Assembly: GCA_002843155.1 (NCBI GenBank)
Contig: PGZD01000015.1
Location: forward strand, 1-45,309
Direction: 5' to 3'
DNA length: 45,309 nucleotides
From: Gammaproteobacteria bacterium HGW-Gammaproteobacteria-3
GTDB lineage: Bacteria > Pseudomonadota > Gammaproteobacteria > Methylococcales > Methylomonadaceae
In this document: positions 1 through 8,617 of the stretch, piece after piece
How the letters are laid out: the number at the start of each line of letters is the position of its first letter
Numbering within the stretch: position 1 is the first letter of the stretch
Position numbers and translations under genes: made by a program
Notes under the pieces: model-generated
What the model saw: only the letters and a program-made list of their open reading frames with translations
The model's database searches: none
What the model was told of the DNA's origin: nothing

Positions 1-84
1 AACAGCAAAAAATCCGTAGTGCCAACCGACAGTAGTTAAAATTTTTAACTGATTGAAATGGCGGGGAACTTCGTTATTAGGTGA

Positions 85-249
85 CGAAGTTGGGTTAGGT
101 CTCCGGATGCTTCCGGGCAGAAGACTATGCCCCATGCCTATTGCCGAATATCCAGCTATCTGCAAACCATGGCCAACCGAGGCTATAATCCGCTCATCGC
201 GATTCAAATTGCTCTGGCTGGGAATGCCTCTTCGATAGGGGGCGAATAG
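85..249 (+). pseudogene. Possible C-terminal fragment of a transposase (IS66-like?)
   Basis: An open frame without a clear start follows an in-frame stop at 82-84 and ends at TAG 247-249. Its last part reads SYLQTMANRGYNPL followed by AIQIALAGN, which recalls the C-terminal end of IS66-type transposases as I remember them. No inverted repeat or upstream transposase body is visible, so this is at most a short relic. The identification rests on a recalled motif only and could be wrong. Confidence 0.3.
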
Positions 250-393
250 TTACCCGGACTCTTAAAATAAACCGGCAGGATAGGTTGCCCTGTTATGTTG
301 CGGCCAGAATTCCACCCAACCTATGCGGTTGCTGAGGATGGCTGAGGATTATGGGTAATCAGGAAAAGCCAAACCTGTGGGTAAAAAGAAGTT
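250..393. other. Non-coding stretch at the left edge
   Basis: No convincing gene lies between the possible transposase tail and the terminator of the molybdenum hydroxylase operon. The stretch holds a CCCAACCTATGCGG segment near 315-330 that resembles the GTAGGTTGGGTTG repeat seen at about 21566. Confidence 0.4.
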
Positions 394-423
394 GAGCGTA
401 ATGAGCCGAGGCTCATTACGCTC
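394..423 (-). terminator. Rho-independent terminator of the iorAB operon
   Basis: A perfect 13-bp stem, GAGCGTAATGAGC at 394-406 paired with 411-423, encloses a 4-nt loop. On the minus strand it is followed by AACTTCTTTTT. It lies about 45 bp beyond the stop codon of the molybdopterin subunit gene. The U-tract is interrupted, so efficiency is uncertain. Confidence 0.6.
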
Positions 424-466
424 GGAAAAAAATGAATTACATTTGTTCGTTTGAATCCCTCGAACA

Positions 467-2818
467 TCAATCTTTGCGTAGCTGATCCCGGATCGGCAGT
501 TGCCGGATACGCTGGCCGGTCGCGGAAAAAATGGCGTTGCACAAAGCCGGTGCGATCGGCGGTACGCCGGGTTCGCCTATGCCGCCGAGCGGCGCATCGT
601 ATTCAGCCGTTGGCAGGAGATGTACCTTGATTTCGCGCGGCGCATCGTCCATGCGGGTCAATTGATAGGCATGAAAATTATCCTCCACCACAGCGCCGTT
701 TTTAAAACTGATTTCGCCCAGCGTGGCCAGGCTGACGCCCATGATGCAGGCGCCTTCGAGTTGTGAACGTATGCGCTCAGGATTGACCTGCGGGCCGCAA
801 TCCACGGCGATATCGACGCAGGGTATGACAAGTTTGCCTTTTTTATCAACTGCGACTTCCACTACCACGGCGACATAGGTGACAAAACTGTAATGCGCGG
901 CCAAACCCAGGCCGCAGCCTTTTGGCAGTTTTCGCCCCCAGCGGGCTTCATGCGTCACCGCCTCGATCACGCCCCGCAGCCGTCCGGTGTCCACCGGGTA
1001 CCGTTCGGGTGATTCGCCCTGATTCCAGGTATCGCCCAGTGTGCGCGGATCGATACGCCGGGGCGGGCCGATCAGATCCAGCAGGAATTGCTTGTGATCG
1101 CGGCCTGCGGCGGCGGCCAGTTCCGCTACGAAAGATTGCACGGCAAAAGCATGAGGGATATTGGATACCGAACGAAACCAGCCGATACGCGTGTGCGATT
1201 CGGCCTCCGGATTTTCGATGCGCAGATTGGGAATGGCGAACGGTACGTTGATGACGCCCATGCCCAGTTCTACCGGCATTTGATGTTTGCTGTCGGGAGC
1301 GAAAGTGGCGCTGATACTGGGCGCTACCGTCCTATGCAGCCAGGCCTGTGTTTTACCTCGCTCATCCAGTCCCGCTTGCAGGCGCTCCACGGACACGGTA
1401 TGAAAATAGGAATGGCGTAAATCATCTTCCCGCGTCCAGGTCAGTTTGACCGTCTGGCCGCGCATGGCCTGGGATAACAGCGCCGCTTCCAGCACATAAT
1501 CCGGTTTGGATTTACGGCCGAATGCGCCGCCCAGCAGCGTCACGTTGACGGTGACCTTATCTTCCGGCAGATTCAGCCATTTGGCGACCCGCTCGCGCGT
1601 TAACTGCGGCGCCTGGGTACAGGTCCAGATTTCGCAATGGCCGTTGACAATACGCGCAGTTGCAGCCGGTGGCTCCATCGGCGCCTGAGCCAGATGCGGT
1701 GCGTAATATTCGGCTGTAATCGTGTTGGCGGCCGTTTTGAATGCACTATCAATATCGCCGTCGTTGCGCACTACTTTGCCGGGCTTGCGCGCCGCAGTTT
1801 CCATTTGGGCTTTGTAGGCTGCCGAGTCGTAGCTTGCGTGCGGGCCATCGTCCCATTCGATCTTCAGCGCCTTGCGTCCCTGTATGGCAGCCCAGGTATT
1901 ACGGGCAATCACCGCAACGCCGCCCAGCGGATTAAAATCGGCTGGTAGCGGGCTGCTTTTGAGCTCTACCACCTTGAGCACGCCTGGAATTTTCAATGTC
2001 TCGCCGGCATCGTAACGCGCCACTTTACCGCCCAGTACACCAGGGCGCGCCACTACGGCATACAACATATCAGGCAGACGGGTGTCGATGCCGTATTGAG
2101 CTTGACCGGTGACAATGTTCAAGCCATCCACAATGCGCTGTTGCCCTTTACCTATGTAACGGAAATCCGCCGGATTTTTCAGACGCAGATTTTCCCGCGC
2201 GGGCACCGGCAGTTTCGCCGCCGCCTCGGCCAGTTCGCCATAGCTTAAAATTCTGCCGCTGGGCGTATGCAATACCCTGTGCAGTTCGGCCCGCACTTCG
2301 GCAACCGGCACCTGCCATTTTGCCGCTGCGGCGGTTTCCAGCATTTGCCGCGCCGCCGCCCCGGCACGGCGCATGGGCATAAAGAAATGCCGCATACTGC
2401 GCGAGCCATCGGTATCCTGATTACCGAAGCGCTCTTCGTCGCCGGGCGCCTGTTGTACTTTTACATACAGCCAGTTTGCTTCCAGTTCATCGGCTACCAC
2501 CATGGGCAAACTGGTGCGGACGCCTTGCCCCATTTCCGAACGGTGGCAAACGATAGTGACCGTGCCGTTTTCTGCAATGGCGACAAATACCAGGGGATTG
2601 TCCACCCAGCCATGCGGCATGGCATCGGCGCCGTATTTTTGCGCTGCGGCACCGGCGGCTTCGTTGGCACGGGTCAATTCAGGAAATCCGGCAGCCAGGA
2701 CAAAGCCGGTCAAGGCCATATTTTTCAGAAAAGTGCGGCGACTGACATTGACGATGCTCAGATTGTCGGCGTCTTCGGCGCTGTCAGCGATTGTCTGATA
2801 TTCCGGTGTAGTGTTCAT
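467..2818 (-). CDS. iorB: Molybdopterin-binding subunit of a xanthine dehydrogenase-family enzyme (isoquinoline 1-oxidoreductase beta-like)
   Basis: This is the large catalytic subunit of a molybdenum hydroxylase of the IorB / aldehyde dehydrogenase type. Such enzymes hydroxylate N-heterocycles or oxidise aldehydes, but the substrate cannot be read from sequence. The 783-residue protein opens with a twin-arginine signal ([11 protein letters not shown], Arg27-Arg28) followed by a hydrophobic stretch, so export by Tat is expected. A cofactor-binding [12 protein letters not shown] motif lies in mid-protein, and [10 protein letters not shown] near the C-terminus carries the glutamate typical of the active site. 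The start at 2818 was chosen over an upstream in-frame start because it gives an ATGA overlap with the iron-sulfur subunit and places the Tat signal near the N-terminus. No FAD subunit is encoded nearby, which is normal for IorAB-type enzymes that pass electrons to cytochromes. The gene symbol is by family resemblance. Confidence 0.88.
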   Translation of the reverse strand: MNTTPEYQTIADSAEDADNLSIVNVSRRTFLKNMALTGFVLAAGFPELTRANEAAGAAAQKYGADAMPHGWVDNPLVFVAIAENGTVTIVCHRSEMGQGVRTSLPMVVADELEANWLYVKVQQAPGDEERFGNQDTDGSRSMRHFFMPMRRAGAAARQMLETAAAAKWQVPVAEVRAELHRVLHTPSGRILSYGELAEAAAKLPVPARENLRLKNPADFRYIGKGQQRIVDGLNIVTGQAQYGIDTRLPDMLYAVVARPGVLGGKVARYDAGETLKIPGVLKVVELKSSPLPADFNPLGGVAVIARNTWAAIQGRKALKIEWDDGPHASYDSAAYKAQMETAARKPGKVVRNDGDIDSAFKTAANTITAEYYAPHLAQAPMEPPAATARIVNGHCEIWTCTQAPQLTRERVAKWLNLPEDKVTVNVTLLGGAFGRKSKPDYVLEAALLSQAMRGQTVKLTWTREDDLRHSYFHTVSVERLQAGLDERGKTQAWLHRTVAPSISATFAPDSKHQMPVELGMGVINVPFAIPNLRIENPEAESHTRIGWFRSVSNIPHAFAVQSFVAELAAAAGRDHKQFLLDLIGPPRRIDPRTLGDTWNQGESPERYPVDTGRLRGVIEAVTHEARWGRKLPKGCGLGLAAHYSFVTYVAVVVEVAVDKKGKLVIPCVDIAVDCGPQVNPERIRSQLEGACIMGVSLATLGEISFKNGAVVEDNFHAYQLTRMDDAPREIKVHLLPTAEYDAPLGGIGEPGVPPIAPALCNAIFSATGQRIRQLPIRDQLRKD

Positions 2819-3282
2819 GACGACACCTCCGTAACCTCGGCGGCCTGCTTGATGGCGGCGCGGATGCGGGAATAGGCGCCGCATCGGCAAATATTGCGGC
2901 TCATGGCCTTATCGATATCGGCATCGGCAGGATGCGGGGTGTGTTTCAGCAATGCGGTGGCCGCCATCACCTGTCCGGGCTGGCAATAACCGCATTGGGG
3001 CACGCTCAGATTTAACCATGCCGCCTGCACTTTTTGCCCGGTTGCATCTTCGGCCATCGCTTCTATGGTGACGATGGTCTTGTTGGCCAGCGCTGAAACC
3101 GGTGTCACGCAGGCCAAGGTCGCCTCGCCATCGACATGCACCGTACACGCTCCGCACAGGGCAATGCCGCAGCCGAATTTGGTACCGGTCAGTCCCAGTT
3201 CATCCCGTAAAACCCAGAGCAAGGGAGTATCGGCAGGTAAATCGAAAGTACGGCGGATGCCGTTGATAGTGAGGGTAATCAT
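2815..3282 (-). CDS. iorA: (2Fe-2S)-binding subunit of the molybdenum hydroxylase (IorA-like)
   Basis: This small electron-transfer subunit carries two [2Fe-2S] clusters. The N-terminal plant-ferredoxin-like domain has its cysteines in [11 protein letters not shown] and a later Cys. The C-terminal helical domain has QCGYCQPG and NICRCGAY. The length of 155 residues is normal for the family. The ATG at 3282 is preceded by GGGAGAAA at good spacing, so the longer upstream extension was rejected. Its last bases overlap the start of the catalytic subunit as ATGA (2815-2818), which implies translational coupling and equal stoichiometry. It has no signal peptide of its own and would be carried through Tat with its partner. 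Confidence 0.9.
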   Translation of the reverse strand: MITLTINGIRRTFDLPADTPLLWVLRDELGLTGTKFGCGIALCGACTVHVDGEATLACVTPVSALANKTIVTIEAMAEDATGQKVQAAWLNLSVPQCGYCQPGQVMAATALLKHTPHPADADIDKAMSRNICRCGAYSRIRAAIKQAAEVTEVSS

Positions 3283-3384
3283 CGGGCTTTCTCCCTTTGG
3301 ACGACGGGTAATGCCAAATAGTACACGGGCTACCCTTAACCGTAAAGTCCAAACCAAAGCCTTTACTGTGAGCGGGTATTTTCT

Positions 3385-4257
3385 TCAGGCTAGGAGATAA
3401 TCCAGAGCCAGACCGGCAAAAACCGCCATGCCGAACCAGTTGCTGTTAAGGAAAGCTTTGAAGCATTGGGCTTTGTCGCGATGAAAAATCAATGTCTGCT
3501 GATAAAGCGATAAAGCGGCGGCAACCGTCAAACCGGCATAGTAAGCCCAGCCCAGGTGCTGCATTTGTCCCACCAAAATCAGCAGCACCAGCATGACAAG
3601 CTGCAAAGCGCCGATAATTTCCCGATCGCGGTCGCCAAACAGAAGGGCGCTTGATTTGATGCCTATTTTTAAATCATCGTCCTTATCGACCATCGCATAC
3701 AGAGTGTCATAAATCAACGCCCACAAAATAACGGCCAGATACAGGAGCCAGGCGACCGGCGGCACAGCATTTATTTGCGCGGCAAAGGCCATCGGCACAC
3801 CCCAGCCGAAAGCGATCCCCAGATAGCCCTGTGGCAGATAGGTGTAGCGTTTCATAAAAGGATAGCTAGCGGCCAGAAACAGGCCGATAAACGACAGGGC
3901 GAAGGTCAGTGTATTCAATAACAAAACAAGGCCGAATGCCATTGCTGACAACACGGCAAATACCCCAAGCGCTTCTTTCGGGCTGACTTTGCCGGTAACC
4001 AAAGGCCGTTGTTTGGTGCGCTCGACATGCGGGTCGAAATCGCGGTCGGCATAGTCATTGATCACGCAACCGGCCGCGCGCATCAGCACCACACCGGCGA
4101 TAAACACCGTCAGAACCAGTGAATTTGGCTTGCCGTCACCGGCCAGCCACAGCGCCCACAATACCGGCCAGAGCAGAATCAGCGTGCCGATGGGACGGTC
4201 AAAACGGGCCAGCAGCGCGTATTGGCGGATTCTCTCCAGAATGTAATCAATTTTCAA
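3385..4257 (-). CDS. ubiA: 4-hydroxybenzoate polyprenyltransferase
   Basis: UbiA attaches the polyprenyl tail to 4-hydroxybenzoate, an early membrane step of ubiquinone biosynthesis. The 290-residue protein is strongly hydrophobic. It contains both aspartate-rich motifs of the family: NDYADRDFD (about residues 67-75) with the following RTKQRPL, and [13 protein letters not shown] in the second half. The start codon is TTG at 4257, preceded by an AGG-containing site (TTTAGGTAAACC). No earlier ATG exists and the first downstream Met would remove conserved sequence. No chorismate lyase (ubiC) is adjacent. The molybdenum hydroxylase genes lie 102 bp downstream on the same strand and could be co-transcribed. 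Confidence 0.93.
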   Translation of the reverse strand: MKIDYILERIRQYALLARFDRPIGTLILLWPVLWALWLAGDGKPNSLVLTVFIAGVVLMRAAGCVINDYADRDFDPHVERTKQRPLVTGKVSPKEALGVFAVLSAMAFGLVLLLNTLTFALSFIGLFLAASYPFMKRYTYLPQGYLGIAFGWGVPMAFAAQINAVPPVAWLLYLAVILWALIYDTLYAMVDKDDDLKIGIKSSALLFGDRDREIIGALQLVMLVLLILVGQMQHLGWAYYAGLTVAAALSLYQQTLIFHRDKAQCFKAFLNSNWFGMAVFAGLALDYLLA

Positions 4258-4450
4258 AAGGTTTACCTAAAGGATTTGTAATAAAGTTGAGCACGCAGGA
4301 AGCGCTGCAATGCGCTAACATGAGGCTATCATTTCAACGTATCTATTATTGCCCACATCGGCCGCAAGAAAAAGACTCGTTTGAACCGGCAGTGCGGAAT
4401 GGGCGGATATGCGGCATAATAAACGCAGCTTTTACTTTAACAATCATTTT

Positions 4451-5608
4451 ATGTACGACACGATTATCGTCGGCGCCGGTTTTGCCGGCGCGGTGCTGGC
4501 CGAAAGGCTGGCTTCCCAAAAACAGCAACGCGTGCTGGTGATTGACAAGCGCCGCCACACCGGCGGCAATTGCCATGACAGCTATGACGGGCACGGGGTT
4601 TTGGTCCACCGCTATGGCCCGCATCTGTTCCATACGTCCAACCGCGCGGTATTCCAGTATTTGAGCCAATTCACCGACTGGCATCACTATGAGCACAGTG
4701 TGCTGGCTTATATCGACGGGCAGAAAGTCCCCGTTCCTTTCAATCTGAACACTCTGTCCGCGCTGTTTCCGGCAAGCCTTGCGCAGTCGTTGGAAAACAA
4801 GTTGATCGGGCGTTATGGTTACGGTACAAAAGTGCCGATCTTGACGTTGCGCGCCGAGGACGACCCGGAGCTGAAATTTCTGGCCGATTTTATCTATGAC
4901 AAAATGTTTGTCAATTACACGGCCAAGCAATGGGGCTGCAAACCTGAAGACATTGCCCCTGAAGTCACCGCGCGTGTGCCGGTGCATATTTCCCGCGATA
5001 ACCGTTATTTTCAGGATGCTTATCAGGCTTTGCCTAAACACGGTTACAGCAAACTGTTTGACGCCCTGCTCGACCATCCTGCCATCAGCGTATTGCTCAA
5101 TACCGATTATAAACAAGTGTTGACAATAGATTTCGAGCGCGAGGCTATGACCGCCTTCGGCGCGCCGTTTAACGGCAACCTGATTTATACTGGGCCGATC
5201 GATGAATTGTTCGGTTATCGTTTAGGTTCGCTGCCTTACCGTTCGCTACAATTTCAGTTCGAGCATTTCAACGAAGCTTTTTTTCAGGAAGCGACCACGG
5301 TCAATTATCCCAATAACCACGATTTTACCCGCATTACCGAGTTCAAGCGCGCCAGCGGGCAAAAAGTGGACGGCACCACAATTCTGAAAGAATTTCCGCA
5401 GGACTACGACCCACAGGACAGTACCAGAAACATTCCTTATTATCCGGTGTTTACCGACAACAATACCGCGCTGTATCGGCAGTATCGGGCGCTGGCCGAA
5501 TCCTTCGGACGGCTGATTCTGGTGGGCCGACTGGCTGAATACCGCTATTATGATATGGATGATATTGTCGAGCGGGCCTTGCAGGTTTTCGCCGATGAGT
5601 TTGCCTGA
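4451..5608 (+). CDS. glf: UDP-galactopyranose mutase
   Basis: Glf is a flavoenzyme that interconverts UDP-galactopyranose and UDP-galactofuranose, the donor for galactofuranose in surface polysaccharides. The 385-residue protein starts with the dinucleotide-binding loop IIVGAGFAGAVLAERLA. It continues with family signatures RRHTGGNCHD, HRYGPHLFHTSN, NYTAKQWG, NYPNNHDFTRITEFKR and, at the end, GRLAEYRYYDMDD, which contributes to substrate and FAD binding. The start at 4451 matches the usual MYD-type N-terminus; a longer form from 4409 is possible, and neither has a strong ribosome binding site. The gene is divergent from ubiA. A glycosyltransferase lies 1.2 kb downstream and may use the product. 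Confidence 0.93.
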   Translation: MYDTIIVGAGFAGAVLAERLASQKQQRVLVIDKRRHTGGNCHDSYDGHGVLVHRYGPHLFHTSNRAVFQYLSQFTDWHHYEHSVLAYIDGQKVPVPFNLNTLSALFPASLAQSLENKLIGRYGYGTKVPILTLRAEDDPELKFLADFIYDKMFVNYTAKQWGCKPEDIAPEVTARVPVHISRDNRYFQDAYQALPKHGYSKLFDALLDHPAISVLLNTDYKQVLTIDFEREAMTAFGAPFNGNLIYTGPIDELFGYRLGSLPYRSLQFQFEHFNEAFFQEATTVNYPNNHDFTRITEFKRASGQKVDGTTILKEFPQDYDPQDSTRNIPYYPVFTDNNTALYRQYRALAESFGRLILVGRLAEYRYYDMDDIVERALQVFADEFA

Positions 5609-5615
5609 TGGCTGT

Positions 5616-5631
5616 GCGAAGTATACTTCGC
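5616..5631. repeat. Perfect 16-bp palindrome GCGAAGTATACTTCGC after glf
   Basis: The palindrome sits 7 bp beyond the glf stop codon. Its right arm TATACTTCGCGC recurs just after engB (about 43956-43967), and a close variant (TATACTTCGTGC) lies after the SDR gene near 13963. It may be a small dispersed repeat or a protein-binding site. It lacks a U-tract, so it is not a standard terminator. Confidence 0.45.
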
Positions 5632-5722
5632 GCTATAGAATGCGCGCAGGCGCAGGCGGCATAAAACCTTGTTTCACACCTCATCGCTTAAATCTACCGA
5701 ACCCTACTTTGGAGCGGCAATA

Positions 5723-6781
5723 ATGCGTAATATTACCCGACTGACCTGTTGGCTTTGTTTCGTTTTATTGGGCGCCTTTAGCCCTGCCGGCGTGGCGCCT
5801 GCGCCCACACTTAAAATTATCGGCGGAAAAAATGCCAAAGCGGGCGCCTGGCCCTGGATGACGGCTTTGGTTTTTCGCGGTAGTGATGCTTTTTTGGGGC
5901 AGTTTTGCGGCGGGACTCTGGTGGCCCCTGACTGGGTTTTGACCGCCGCCCACTGCGTCCATAAGCTTACGCCCGCTCAGCTTGATGCACTGGTTGGCCG
6001 TACCGATCTGGACGCTACGGACGGTGAGAGGATTGCTGTCATCGAGATCGTGATTCATCCCAATTTTAACCCCGGACCTCTTTATGACAACGATATTGCC
6101 TTACTCAAACTGCAACATCCAGCCGCTGTCGCGCCGGTACAGACGCTTGATCATTTCAGCGTACAGGACGACCCCGGAGAAACGGCCATTGTTTTAGGCT
6201 GGGGCGCTTTATCGGGTGCCAGCCCACCGTTTTTCCCGACCATTTTGCAACAAGTCCCTATACCCATTGCAGCGCCTGAGCAATGCGGCTTCGATATTAT
6301 CGACACCATGCTGTGCGCAGGTTATAAAGGCAGTGACCGCGATACTTGCGCGGGTGACAGTGGCGGCCCTTTGCTTGTTTTCGATACTGAAAGCGGGATA
6401 TGGCGGCAGGCGGGCATTACCAGTTTTGGTTTTGGCCCTTGCGGTACGGTCGGCATTTATACCCGTCTGGAACAATTCAAAACGTTTATTTCGGATACCC
6501 TTTGCAGACCCGAAGAAAAACCGCAAACACCCGAACTATCGTTATCGGTAGCCGATGGCATTGCCACCGCCACCTGGACTCAAGCCCCAAATGACGAAGG
6601 CTACAGGCTCAATTACGCACCTTATCCAGAACTCAACCCTATTTACAGTCTGGACATGAATCAAGCCAGAGAGATTTCCGTAGCGCTACAGCCAGGGGAT
6701 GCTTTTTTTGTTGCGATAAGCGCCTATAAAGACAATTGCCGCAGTCAGTTTTCCACTGTCGAACATTTTACCGTGCCTTGA
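5723..6781 (+). CDS. Secreted trypsin-like serine protease (family S1) with C-terminal extension
   Basis: A 352-residue exported endopeptidase. An N-terminal signal peptide (residues 1 to about 25, hydrophobic CWLCFVLLGAF) precedes the mature-type N-terminus IIGGKNAKAGAWPW. The catalytic triad is visible: His77 in TAAHC, Asp124 in DNDIALLKL, Ser213 in GDSGGPL. The residue six before the serine is Asp207, which predicts trypsin-like cleavage after Arg or Lys. After the protease domain (to about 262) comes a region of about 90 residues (PELSLSVADGIATATW onward) that reads like a fibronectin type III-style beta domain; this is an inference. The ATG at 5723 has GGAG 8 bp upstream. It lies between glf and a glycosyltransferase, with no obvious functional link to either. 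Confidence 0.88.
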   Translation: MRNITRLTCWLCFVLLGAFSPAGVAPAPTLKIIGGKNAKAGAWPWMTALVFRGSDAFLGQFCGGTLVAPDWVLTAAHCVHKLTPAQLDALVGRTDLDATDGERIAVIEIVIHPNFNPGPLYDNDIALLKLQHPAAVAPVQTLDHFSVQDDPGETAIVLGWGALSGASPPFFPTILQQVPIPIAAPEQCGFDIIDTMLCAGYKGSDRDTCAGDSGGPLLVFDTESGIWRQAGITSFGFGPCGTVGIYTRLEQFKTFISDTLCRPEEKPQTPELSLSVADGIATATWTQAPNDEGYRLNYAPYPELNPIYSLDMNQAREISVALQPGDAFFVAISAYKDNCRSQFSTVEHFTVP

Positions 6782-6806
6782 GAGGCGCGCATTTAAAAAA
6801 CAACTT

Positions 6807-7700
6807 ATGTCCACCGGCATCAAACTCAGCATCGTTTTTCTCAATTTCAACCGTGTCGATGAAACCCGCGTTACCACCGAACAATTGCGCGTCATGTGCG
6901 CAGGACGAGACGACATTGAAATCATCGCCGTCGATAACGGATCGACCGATGGCAGCGCTGACTATCTGAGCAGGCAGCCCGGCATTATATTCTTGCCGCT
7001 TCCCGATAACGGCGGTATCGCCGGTTACAACCCGGGCTTTGAACGCAGTACCGGTGAGTTTATTCTGGTGTTGGATGACGACTCCTGTCCCGCCGATTTA
7101 GCCTCGCTCGATAGCGCCATGGCGCATTTAACGGAACAAAGGGATGTTGGCCTGGTAGCGTTTTGCATCGAATCGCCCGATGGCCAATTGCAAACAAGCT
7201 GGCATTTGCCTGACGCGCAGAAGCCGGGGCCTTCGCCTTTTTTTATCGGCTGCGGTTTTATGATCCGGCGCGCTTTGTTCGAAACAACAGGCTGGTATCC
7301 GGGCTATTTTTTTCTGTACCAGAATGAAGTTGCGGTCAGTTTTGAAGTCCGCCTGCAAGGCTACCGGATTTTTTACGATCCCCGTTGCCGTGTTATTCAT
7401 CGCGGCATTCCCAATAACCGCCCCGGTTGGCGTCGGGTGTTTTATCCGACCCGCAACACGCTGTGGCTGTTGCGGCGCTATTACCCGCAGCCGCTTGCCG
7501 CTTATTTGATCGCATCACGTCTCGTTATCGGCCTGGTGCGAGCGCTGGGTTTTAATCAGGTGGGGGCTTATTGGCGCGCCGTCAAGGAAGGTTTGCAGGC
7601 GCCGGTTCAACGCCATATTCTCCCGGCCGCGCTGCGCCGCGAATTTTTACCTTTCTTTCGCCAGAACAGTTTTTTTCATCAGCTTTTCAGAAAATTATGA
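6807..7700 (+). CDS. Family 2 glycosyltransferase (possible galactofuranosyl- or rhamnosyltransferase type)
   Basis: A 297-residue GT-A fold glycosyltransferase. The N-terminus LSIVFLNFNR, the nucleotide-binding VDNGSTDGS (about 43-50) and the metal-binding LDDD (about 89-92) are typical of GT2. An FFLYQNEVAVSFEVRLQGYR segment corresponds to the catalytic region where E-D-x-D-L-x-x-R-x usually lies; here it is diverged (NEVAVSFEVR). No membrane span is evident. The stop codon overlaps the start of the dehydrogenase gene as ATGA, so the two are coupled. Proximity to glf suggests, but does not prove, use of UDP-galactofuranose. Confidence 0.85.
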   Translation: MSTGIKLSIVFLNFNRVDETRVTTEQLRVMCAGRDDIEIIAVDNGSTDGSADYLSRQPGIIFLPLPDNGGIAGYNPGFERSTGEFILVLDDDSCPADLASLDSAMAHLTEQRDVGLVAFCIESPDGQLQTSWHLPDAQKPGPSPFFIGCGFMIRRALFETTGWYPGYFFLYQNEVAVSFEVRLQGYRIFYDPRCRVIHRGIPNNRPGWRRVFYPTRNTLWLLRRYYPQPLAAYLIASRLVIGLVRALGFNQVGAYWRAVKEGLQAPVQRHILPAALRREFLPFFRQNSFFHQLFRKL

Positions 7701-8611
7701 AAATCGCAATTATCGGTACCGGCCATGTCGGTTCGTCATTGGCCTACGCTCTGGTTTTAAAAGGCTTGTGCGAGCATTTGGTGCTGGCCAATCGCAATGC
7801 CGACAAGGCGCGGGGCGATGCTCTGGATTTAGTGCATACCCTGGCTTTCTGTGAACGGCCGATGCACATTGAAGGCGGTGCTCTCGATAGTGCGAAAGCC
7901 TGTGACATTGTGATCGTAACCGTATCGGCGCCGATGCGCGCAGCGATGAAAAGCCGAATGGAGCTGGGTGCTGCCAATGTCGCCCTATTCAAGGAATTGA
8001 TACCGGAACTGGCGGCCAATAATCCACAGGCCATTTTTTTGATCATCACCAATCCGGTGGATGTGATGACTTATCTGGCGACCCGGCTTTCCGGTTTCCC
8101 GGCCGCCAGGGTCATCGGCATCGGTACTTTGGTCGATTCAGCCCGCTTCAGATCGCTGCTGTCCGAAGCCGAACAGATTCATCCCGACGATCTGAGAGCT
8201 TATATCTTAGGTGAGCACGGACCCAATCAGTTTCCGGTCTTCAGTCAGGCTCAGGCGGGAGGTGAGCAGATCATGGACAATTCGGGGCATCGGCATTTAT
8301 TCAACGAAGTCAGTAATGCCGGTTTCGAAGTTTATCAGCTCAAAGGCTATACCAATTATGCGATTGCCACGGCGGCAGCGCAGGTGATTCAAGCCATCGC
8401 CTACGATGATCACCGCACCATGCCTTTGAGTACCTGTTTCGATGAATGGCTGGGAATCAGCGATAATTGTTTCAGTATTCCGGTGGTGTTGGGCCGCAGT
8501 GGCGTCATCCGGCATCTGCATCCGGTGTTAAACCCTATTGAACAAGAGGCTCTGGAGTCTTCGGCGCAGCTCGTGAAGAAAAATATCGAAACCTTGATGC
8601 AACTTTTGTAG
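7697..8611 (+). CDS. Malate/lactate dehydrogenase family protein with malate-type active site and altered cofactor pocket
   Basis: A 304-residue member of the LDH/MDH superfamily. It has the Rossmann loop IIGTGHVGSS, the proton-relay pair Asp147 and His174 (GEHGPNQFP) and the substrate carboxylate binder Arg150. Aligned to lactate dehydrogenases through SRMEL, the discriminating position 102 is Arg81 rather than Gln, the state found in malate dehydrogenases. The acidic residue that normally follows beta-2 and holds the NAD ribose is replaced: the protein reads LVLANRN instead of LVLIDVN, so NADP(H) preference is possible. The start at 7697 gives an ATGA overlap with the glycosyltransferase. 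Many annotation systems would call it L-lactate dehydrogenase; the residues favour a 2-keto-dicarboxylate substrate. Confidence 0.8.
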   Translation: MKIAIIGTGHVGSSLAYALVLKGLCEHLVLANRNADKARGDALDLVHTLAFCERPMHIEGGALDSAKACDIVIVTVSAPMRAAMKSRMELGAANVALFKELIPELAANNPQAIFLIITNPVDVMTYLATRLSGFPAARVIGIGTLVDSARFRSLLSEAEQIHPDDLRAYILGEHGPNQFPVFSQAQAGGEQIMDNSGHRHLFNEVSNAGFEVYQLKGYTNYAIATAAAQVIQAIAYDDHRTMPLSTCFDEWLGISDNCFSIPVVLGRSGVIRHLHPVLNPIEQEALESSAQLVKKNIETLMQLL

Positions 8612-8617
8612 TTCTGC

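Noticed and set aside
53-238. 61-codon plus-strand ORF at the left edge
   Set aside because: No ribosome binding site or recognisable sequence; a different frame in the same place reads more like a transposase tail.
2267-2875. 202-codon plus-strand ORF opposite the molybdopterin subunit gene
   Set aside because: Antisense shadow of a clear, high-GC coding gene; composition is that of the complementary strand and no motif is visible.
4346-5116. 256-codon minus-strand ORF inside glf
   Set aside because: Lies wholly opposite a well-conserved mutase gene and has no domain of its own.
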